From UMGS1696 sp964463375 (GTDB lineage: Bacteria; Bacillota; Clostridia; Oscillospirales; CAG-272), in NCBI GenBank assembly GCA_964463375.1, contig CAYXBQ010000006.1, positions 1 through 64,000 on the forward strand: a DNA stretch of 64,000 bases. The letters run 5' to 3'. The notes under the pieces were generated by a model. The model did not search any database, was not told where the DNA came from, and saw nothing but the letters and a program-made list of their open reading frames with translations. A program made the position numbers and the translations under genes. This document shows, in pieces, positions 58,897-64,000 of the stretch. Position 1 is the first letter of the stretch. Every line of letters starts with the position of its first letter.

Positions 58897-60363
58897 ATGT
58901 TGATCGCAAGTGCATGGAAAGAAGTATATGAACGGTTCGATACCATCCTGAGCATGGATATCGTGGAAAAGATCCGGGATATGGATCCTATCGTGATCGA
59001 TAGACCGGGGAAGGACACGGTGTATGTCCGGCTGCTGGGGGACGTGTGTCCGCAGCAGGGACTGGTGGTGTACACCTCCGCCGCAGATTTTTGCGTGGCA
59101 GAGCAGGAGGGTGCCTACCTGTGCTGTGAGGAAGATGCCGATCTCTATATGCAGACGGGGTTTATCGGCCTGTACGGGATGGAAGCATACGTGAGCCGGT
59201 ACAACCAGAATATCCTGCGGGAGCTGGGCATCCATGCCGACGAAAATGACTATCTCCCCTATTTCGCCAAGCTGTCCTACGGCTATGCCCCCGGCAAGGT
59301 CACCACCGCAGAGGCAGAAGAACTGGCAGACATCCTCATGCACGTGGAACGACTGCTGACGGAGCTGGGCGAGATCGACGCTATGCCCGACGGCGTGGCA
59401 CTGGTGCGGCAGTTCGATGGGGAGAAAAAGCAGTGGACCAACCGGATCACCGCCCATCCCATCGTGGATATGATGGGGACCTACACCAACGCCGTGCTGC
59501 CGGAGGGGCTGGCGGAGCTGCGGGATACCAAGGGCAAGGGGACCTGGAGCGTGCTGTGTTGGGTGCAGCAGGAGCGCACGGAATGCGAGGGCGGTAAGAG
59601 CGGCTATCGTACCGATGTGCGTGTGTCCACCGTCCGTGGCAGCGTGCAGAAGACCTGTAGCGAGGTCGCATTCCAGCCCATGGAGATCACGGGCGGGGCC
59701 ATCTACACCCATCTTATGTCCCTGATCCACAAGCTGGGCAAGCCACAGACCATCCGCTGCGAAACCGAAGAGACCCTGTACAAGCTGCGTCCCTTTGGCG
59801 AGGCGGCCGGGATCTACATCGAAGACCGGGCTATGGACGGTATGGAGGAGCTGGAAGCCATATTTGCCACCGGTGGAGATCGGATCCGGGAGAAGCTGGC
59901 ACAGATCGATGCCGGGCTCGAAGACGCAGACGGACAGACACTGGAGGACGTGCTGGACGAGACCTTTGCCATCGTGCGGATGCAAAAGGCGCATTCCTAT
60001 GTGTTCTCCGTGTCTCTGGGCACCGGGCTGTACCGCCACATCCGCATCGATGCCCACGCCACCCTGGCCGACCTGCACCACGCCATCCTGTCTGCCTTTG
60101 GTCTGGCGGAGGACGGACACAGCTATCGATTCCGGCTGCCCGCCAAGGCGCAGTATGACGCTGCCACCGCCGGGGAACAGACCCTTGCAGAGGTGCTGTT
60201 GGTGGGTGACAAGTGCAGCTACAGCCTCGATGGGGGAGACGGCTGGCACTTTACCGCCAAGGTGCTGCGGCAGATCGAGGAGCCTACCGAAGCCGCCACG
60301 GTGATCCGCAAAAAGGGCGACGACCCGGTGCAGATGCGTGGCTGTGATACTGAGAACAAATGA
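58897..60363 (+). CDS. Protein with C-terminal pRiA4b ORF-3-like domain
   Basis: 488 residues. The first 270 residues are an uncharacterised domain seen in clostridial proteins (DUF6930/7309-like by eye); the last 125 residues (AHSYVFSVSLGTGLYRHIRI, ADLHHAILSAFGL, KCSYSLDGGDGWHFTAKVL) are the plasmid pRiA4b ORF-3-like domain, often seen near mobile elements but of unknown role. An in-frame TTG at 58876 is possible, but AAGGAAG favours the ATG at 58897. Its stop overlaps the LysR start as ATGA. Confidence 0.75.
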   Translation: MLIASAWKEVYERFDTILSMDIVEKIRDMDPIVIDRPGKDTVYVRLLGDVCPQQGLVVYTSAADFCVAEQEGAYLCCEEDADLYMQTGFIGLYGMEAYVSRYNQNILRELGIHADENDYLPYFAKLSYGYAPGKVTTAEAEELADILMHVERLLTELGEIDAMPDGVALVRQFDGEKKQWTNRITAHPIVDMMGTYTNAVLPEGLAELRDTKGKGTWSVLCWVQQERTECEGGKSGYRTDVRVSTVRGSVQKTCSEVAFQPMEITGGAIYTHLMSLIHKLGKPQTIRCETEETLYKLRPFGEAAGIYIEDRAMDGMEELEAIFATGGDRIREKLAQIDAGLEDADGQTLEDVLDETFAIVRMQKAHSYVFSVSLGTGLYRHIRIDAHATLADLHHAILSAFGLAEDGHSYRFRLPAKAQYDAATAGEQTLAEVLLVGDKCSYSLDGGDGWHFTAKVLRQIEEPTEAATVIRKKGDDPVQMRGCDTENK

Positions 60364-61250
60364 TTCGATATACAGCATTTTGTAAGGTGGTGGAGCTGGG
60401 CAGCTTTACCAAGGCCGCCGAGACATTGGGCTATACACAGGCCGCCGTCAGTCAGATGATCCGTTCGCTGGAGGAGGAGCTGGGTCTGACTCTGCTCCAT
60501 CGCTCCCACGGCGGCATCCGTCTGACACCGGAGGGGGAGATGATGTACCCTTATATCCAAAAGACCGTGTCCTGCCTCCGTGCCATGGGGGACAAAGCCA
60601 AGGAGATCGGCGATCTGGACGAGGGGGAGATCCGCATCGGTGCCATTTCCAGTATTTCCCAGCACTGGCTTCCCAGCCTGATCAAGAAGTTCGTGACCCT
60701 GTATCCCAATGTCCGGTTCCATTTGTACCAGAGCAACATCTCCCTCATGCGAGACTGGCTGCGAACGGGATACATCGACTTTTGCTTCGTGTACCAAGAG
60801 GCCATACCGGGCTTTCGCAATACCATGCTGGCACGGGACTCCTTTTTGGCGGTCCTGCCGAAGGAGCATCCGCTCTCCCCGCTGCCGTCGCTGTCTCTGC
60901 AAACGCTGGCGGAAATGCCCCTGATCTACGCCGACGAGGGGGACATCAGTGCGGTGCTGTCGGCGTTCCAGAGCCAAAACCTGACCCCCCGGATCCAGTA
61001 CAAGGTACACGACGACTACACGATCTTAGCCATGGTGGAGCAGGGATTGGGCATCAGCATCCTGCCGGCCATGGTGCTGGACAGAACGAACTATCAGTTC
61101 ACCGCCATCCTCACCAACCCGGTGATCACCCGCCGCATCGGTATCGCCTACCGAGAGCCGGAGCTGCTCCCCATCGCCACCCAACGCTTTTTGACCTTCC
61201 TACAGGAGCACCTTGCCGAATGCATCACCACGGGACAATACACATTATAA
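60360..61250 (+). CDS. LysR family transcriptional regulator
   Basis: 296 residues. N-terminal winged helix-turn-helix (FCKVVELGSFTKAAETLGYTQ to LTLLHRSHGGIRLTPEG, residues 6-60) and a substrate-binding domain like CysB/CynR (about 90-290). Overlap of 4 bases with the previous gene indicates translational coupling. The target is not obvious: the usual divergent partner is absent. cysK lies upstream, but there is no evidence that it is the target. Confidence 0.92.
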   Translation: MIRYTAFCKVVELGSFTKAAETLGYTQAAVSQMIRSLEEELGLTLLHRSHGGIRLTPEGEMMYPYIQKTVSCLRAMGDKAKEIGDLDEGEIRIGAISSISQHWLPSLIKKFVTLYPNVRFHLYQSNISLMRDWLRTGYIDFCFVYQEAIPGFRNTMLARDSFLAVLPKEHPLSPLPSLSLQTLAEMPLIYADEGDISAVLSAFQSQNLTPRIQYKVHDDYTILAMVEQGLGISILPAMVLDRTNYQFTAILTNPVITRRIGIAYREPELLPIATQRFLTFLQEHLAECITTGQYTL

Positions 61251-61305
61251 GGCAGAAGTGGGCATAGGATATGGTTTGGCGGCGACGGACGTATGTATAG
61301 TTTGC

Positions 61306-61352
61306 AAGAAAAAAGTACAGAGGGTCTCACGGGAGATACTCTGTACTTCTGC
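61306..61352. terminator. Bidirectional terminator between LysR and DUF genes
   Basis: AAGTACAGAG (61314 region) with CTCTGTACTT (61340 region) around a 16-base loop; A-rich and T-rich flanks. Confidence 0.8.
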
Positions 61353-61392
61353 CTTTATATGCGTTTTTGTCAAAGCTGAACCTCTTACCGAA

Positions 61393-61722
61393 TCAGTCCT
61401 CTTGCTTCAGGGCCCGTTCCAGCCAGATGATGCCCAGATCCATGGCGGCGTATAGGCCTTCCTGGATGGACTGCTTTACGATGCGCTGGTGGGTGGGGAG
61501 GCTCGTGTCGGTGTTCATGAGCTGGACTACCACCTTTTCCGGTACCGTCTGTTCCCGGAATTCCTTGGTGGACATGATCACCAGCTGGAGCATAAAGGGC
61601 TCCTCCATGCTGCCGTAGCAAATGATATTTTCTTCCCGTACCAGCGGACGATCCTTGTAAATCAAAAAGTCACCCTGTACGGTGGCGTGTGCTTCTTTGT
61701 TAACCGTATTCTTCTCAGCCAT
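61393..61722 (-). CDS. Conserved-looking protein of unknown function
   Basis: 109 residues, no membrane segments. Residues 12-36 (HATVQGDFLIYKDRPLVREE) look like a small beta-sheet; the C-terminal third is helical (IVKQSIQEGLYAAMDLGII). AAAGGA lies 9 bases before the start at 61722; a longer frame from 61761 has no site. It has its own terminator towards LysR. I do not recognise the family. Confidence 0.7.
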   Translation of the reverse strand: MAEKNTVNKEAHATVQGDFLIYKDRPLVREENIICYGSMEEPFMLQLVIMSTKEFREQTVPEKVVVQLMNTDTSLPTHQRIVKQSIQEGLYAAMDLGIIWLERALKQED

Positions 61723-61907
61723 ATGCGTATTCCTTTCCCTATACGATAAAAAACGTTTCATCCACTATTATACAATAGTTTCCAGCGTTTGTCAATACAT
61801 AAATTATGGAAAGGTCGGAAATATAATGTTTTGCAGACGCAGCAAGGGGAGAGACAAGGACGGTTTTGTCCCCGCCAAATACAGCTGATCAGCTGATGAG
61901 CGGACGG

Positions 61908-63044
61908 TCATGTTGTATCCCGGAGCCTACGCAGCACCGCCACGCACCTGTCGAGCTCCCGCTCCGTGTTGCCATAGCCAAAGCTGACCCGCACGGTGCC
62001 GGTGTCGATGCTGCCGATGGTGCGGTGGGCAAGGGGCGCACAGTGGTACCCACTGCGGACACAGATCCCTTCCGCATCCAGGACAGCGGCGATCCGGGAG
62101 GGTGAGATCCCCTCGATGCCAAAGGACAGCACCGCCCCGCCCGTCTTGCCGTAGAACTCCAGTCCCGGTATCGCCCCTGCCGCCTCCGTGAACCGTTCCC
62201 CAAGGCTGACGGCATGGGCTGCGATCTGCGCAAGCTCCCCACTTTGCCAGAGCCGTAGCCCGGCGTGGAGTCCGGCGATGGCGGGGGTGGGCAGAGTACC
62301 GGCTTCCAAATGCTCCGGCAGCTCCGTGGGCATGGTGGGATCCAGGGAATGGGTGCCGCTGCCGCCGGTGAGCAGTGGTGCGCAGTCCGGTGCCGACGGA
62401 TGGAACAGCAGCAGTCCGACCCCCTGTGGCCCCAGCAGTCCCTTGTGCCCCGGCAGACACAGGGCCGTGATCCCCATGTCCGTCACGTGGATGGGCAAAT
62501 GTCCCCCCGATTGGGCACCGTCCACCACAAACAGCCAGCCATGCTCTCGGCAAAGCTGTCCCACGGCACCGATCGGCTCCACCAGACTGCAAATATTGGA
62601 CATGTGTGTGGCGACCACCAGCCGGGTGTTGGGTCTCGCAAGGCGCACAAGGGATGCCAAAACTGCCTCCACGGGACCGGTGGCGTCGTATACGTCAAAG
62701 GTGATACGCCCTTCCGCTGTCAGCCTGTGCAGTGGGCGATACACCGCATTGTGCGCCATATTGTCCACCAGCACGTGATCCCCCGGTCGCAGGAGTCCCC
62801 GGAGTGCCAGATTTAGGCTCATGGTGGCACCGCCGGTGAACACGACCCGCTCCGGTGTGGTGCCAAAGATCGTACCGGCGGTTTCTCGACAATCGTAGAC
62901 CACATCTGCCGCACGTGCCGCCAGCCGGTGTGACCCCCGCCCCGGATTGCCGCCGGATAGCTGCATACAGGTCTCCATGGCACGGCGCACGGCTGGTGGC
63001 TTTGGAAAGCTGGTGGCGGCGTGGTCGAAATAGATGGTTGGCAT
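61908..63044 (-). CDS. Cysteine desulfurase-like class V aminotransferase (EF2568 type)
   Basis: 378 residues. PLP lysine in LPGHKGLLGPQGVG (about residue 199), N-terminal IYFDHAATSFPKPP, and the catalytic cysteine loop CVRSGYHCAPLAH (about 333-345). The HCAPLAH form is typical of the EF2568-like group, which is linked to selenium metabolism, rather than of IscS or SufS. It should mobilise S or Se from (seleno)cysteine. GGGAGG precedes the start. It follows the DUF3343 gene by 2 bases, so they are one operon. Confidence 0.85.
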   Translation of the reverse strand: MPTIYFDHAATSFPKPPAVRRAMETCMQLSGGNPGRGSHRLAARAADVVYDCRETAGTIFGTTPERVVFTGGATMSLNLALRGLLRPGDHVLVDNMAHNAVYRPLHRLTAEGRITFDVYDATGPVEAVLASLVRLARPNTRLVVATHMSNICSLVEPIGAVGQLCREHGWLFVVDGAQSGGHLPIHVTDMGITALCLPGHKGLLGPQGVGLLLFHPSAPDCAPLLTGGSGTHSLDPTMPTELPEHLEAGTLPTPAIAGLHAGLRLWQSGELAQIAAHAVSLGERFTEAAGAIPGLEFYGKTGGAVLSFGIEGISPSRIAAVLDAEGICVRSGYHCAPLAHRTIGSIDTGTVRVSFGYGNTERELDRCVAVLRRLRDTT

Positions 63045-63046
63045 AG

Positions 63047-63265
63047 TCAGCCTCCCAAAATGTCGCCGTAGGACAGGTGGTGCTTGTCGAATAGGGCTTT
63101 GGCGGCGGCGCAGTGATGGGCGGGGATCTGTAGACCGTAGGCGCAGCCGTGGCGGGTCAGGGAAGGGTCGATGCCCACGAGGGTGTAGGGGATCCCGGCC
63201 TTTTGCAGCAGCCGTCCCCCCTTGGCCGCATAGGTCTGGGAACGCATAGCAATGATACAGTCCAT
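63047..63265 (-). CDS. DUF3343 protein (putative Se/S carrier-like)
   Basis: 72 residues. The pattern is CIIAMRSQTYAAKGGRLLQK at the start, then VGIDPSLTRHGCAYGLQIP with a conserved cysteine in GCAYGL, and a C-terminal ILGG. Members of this family are described as putative Se/S carrier-like proteins found beside EF2568-type desulfurases. AGGAG is 10 bases before the start at 63265. The downstream gene begins 2 bases after its stop. Confidence 0.82.
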   Translation of the reverse strand: MDCIIAMRSQTYAAKGGRLLQKAGIPYTLVGIDPSLTRHGCAYGLQIPAHHCAAAKALFDKHHLSYGDILGG

Positions 63266-63355
63266 AGCTCGATACTCCTGACATGGTGTTTTGGTAGCAG
63301 TATATGCCCGATCCCATGCAGGCGTGCGGGACACAAAAACGAAAGGATAACAACG

Positions 63356-64000
63356 ATGGAGCAAGAAAAAACCTGGACCCTACCGGTGGTGGATATGAAC
63401 AGCGAAGGGATCGGCGTCTGCAAACAGGATGGCATGGTGGTGTTCGTGCCGGGTGCCGTAACGGGAGACGTGATCGAGGTTACCCTCACCGGCAAGCAAA
63501 AGAATTACGCCACCGGCGTATGTCGGCAGCTCTTGACCCCGGCACAGGCACGCATGGAACCGGATTGCCCCTTCTACACCCAGTGCGGCGGCTGTACCCT
63601 GCGGCACATCACCAGAGAGATGGAGCTGACGGTGAAGGAGAACACGGTACGCCAGGCCCTGCGCCGGCTGCACCTGACCAGTGCCGAAGGGGACGTGCGC
63701 CCGATCTTGTCCTCCACCGAATACGGCTACCGAAACAAGGCGGTGTTCCATTTTGACAAGACCGGCACGGTGGGCTACTATGCCCGAGAGAGCCACAACG
63801 TGCTGCCGGGGAGTGCCAACTGCCGCCTGTTGCCCCCTTTGTTTGGGGAGATCGCCGCTTTTACGGAGCAGTGGCAGTGGCAGTGCATCCCGGTGTCCTT
63901 GTACCTGCGTTGCACCGAAAAGGGCGACTGCACCGTGTCGATCCAGACAAAGGAAGGCTGGCCTAATACCGACCGGGCGGGTCTGCGTGCCTATGCGGGC
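63356..64000 (+). CDS. 23S rRNA (uracil-C5)-methyltransferase, TrmA/RlmD family, N-terminal part
   Basis: 215 codons visible; the rest lies past the window edge. The N-terminal TRAM domain (about residues 1-62, VVDMNSEGIGVCKQDGMVVF) is followed by the [4Fe-4S] cysteine motif in DCPFYTQCGGCTLRHI (about 70-85) and the start of the catalytic domain. It differs from the shorter, TRAM-less paralogue at 47574. GAAAGGA precedes the ATG. Divergent from the DUF3343 operon with about 90 bases between. Confidence 0.92.
   Translation, partial: MEQEKTWTLPVVDMNSEGIGVCKQDGMVVFVPGAVTGDVIEVTLTGKQKNYATGVCRQLLTPAQARMEPDCPFYTQCGGCTLRHITREMELTVKENTVRQALRRLHLTSAEGDVRPILSSTEYGYRNKAVFHFDKTGTVGYYARESHNVLPGSANCRLLPPLFGEIAAFTEQWQWQCIPVSLYLRCTEKGDCTVSIQTKEGWPNTDRAGLRAYAG

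Noticed and set aside
58669..60378. Open frame of 569 codons opposite the pRiA4b-like gene
   Set aside because: The plus strand has promoter, ribosome binding site, a recognisable C-terminal domain and a coupled LysR gene.

Overview
The window looks like the chromosome of a moderately high-GC, low-copy-mobile-element Firmicute, most likely an uncultured gut Clostridium-type bacterium of the Oscillospirales/Ruminococcaceae kind (inference). The support is direct: consensus sigma-A promoters (TTGACA, 17 bp, TATAAT) before many genes, strong AGGAGG-type ribosome binding sites, a threonine T-box before thrS, an L10 leader before rplJ-rplL, a V-type ATPase operon, lipoproteins with classical lipoboxes and several host- or plant-glycan hydrolases. 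Three runs of exactly 100 N (15223-15322, 17696-17795, 57558-57657) show this is a draft scaffold, and all three lie inside repeats.

Positions 1-32.7 kb hold mostly single genes separated by long repeat-filled gaps: truncated thrS with its T-box, a Gfo/Idh/MocA oxidoreductase, a RelB-like antitoxin remnant, cinA, a solute-binding lipoprotein, a GH141-like beta-helix lipoprotein, an orphan glycyl radical enzyme, a serine-palmitoyltransferase-like enzyme, a GH125 mannosidase, a secreted M14-type peptidase, a YbaK deacylase, a PTS IIC-like membrane protein, a GH4 alpha-galactosidase, pyridoxamine kinase, rplJ-rplL, a GH-A hydrolase/ATPase pair and rarA. The gaps are filled by at least four interspersed families, which I call A (about 110-130 bp, about 15 copies in both orientations), B (about 370-470 bp, always the same orientation, with a sharp right end abutting a gene), C (a 20-bp palindrome GGAACGGTC-NN-GACCGTTCC with variants) and D (a GGAGAGTGGAGTG-type microsatellite).

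Positions 33-42 kb are one complete V-type ATPase operon (coiled-coil subunit, I, K, E, C, F, A, B, D). The proteolipid carries the residues known to bind Na+ in the Enterococcus hirae enzyme. Just before subunit D the ribosome binding site, start codon and first eight codons are repeated four times as perfect 48-bp (16-codon) units, which is the most unusual structure in the window.

Positions 42-64 kb are denser and nearly repeat-free: an ABC exporter with an FtsX-type permease, a ThrE-type exporter operon, a 23S rRNA methyltransferase, two acetyltransferases, rqcH, a short-chain dehydrogenase, ackA divergent from tmcAL (acetate kinase facing an acetate-using tRNA ligase across overlapping promoters), a prolyl-tRNA editing protein, a permuted papain-like protein, cysK, a pRiA4b-ORF3-like protein overlapping a LysR regulator, a DUF3343/class-V aminotransferase pair of the selenium-linked type and the start of a second TrmA/RlmD-type methyltransferase. 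I found no tRNA, rRNA, CRISPR array, integrase or transposase.
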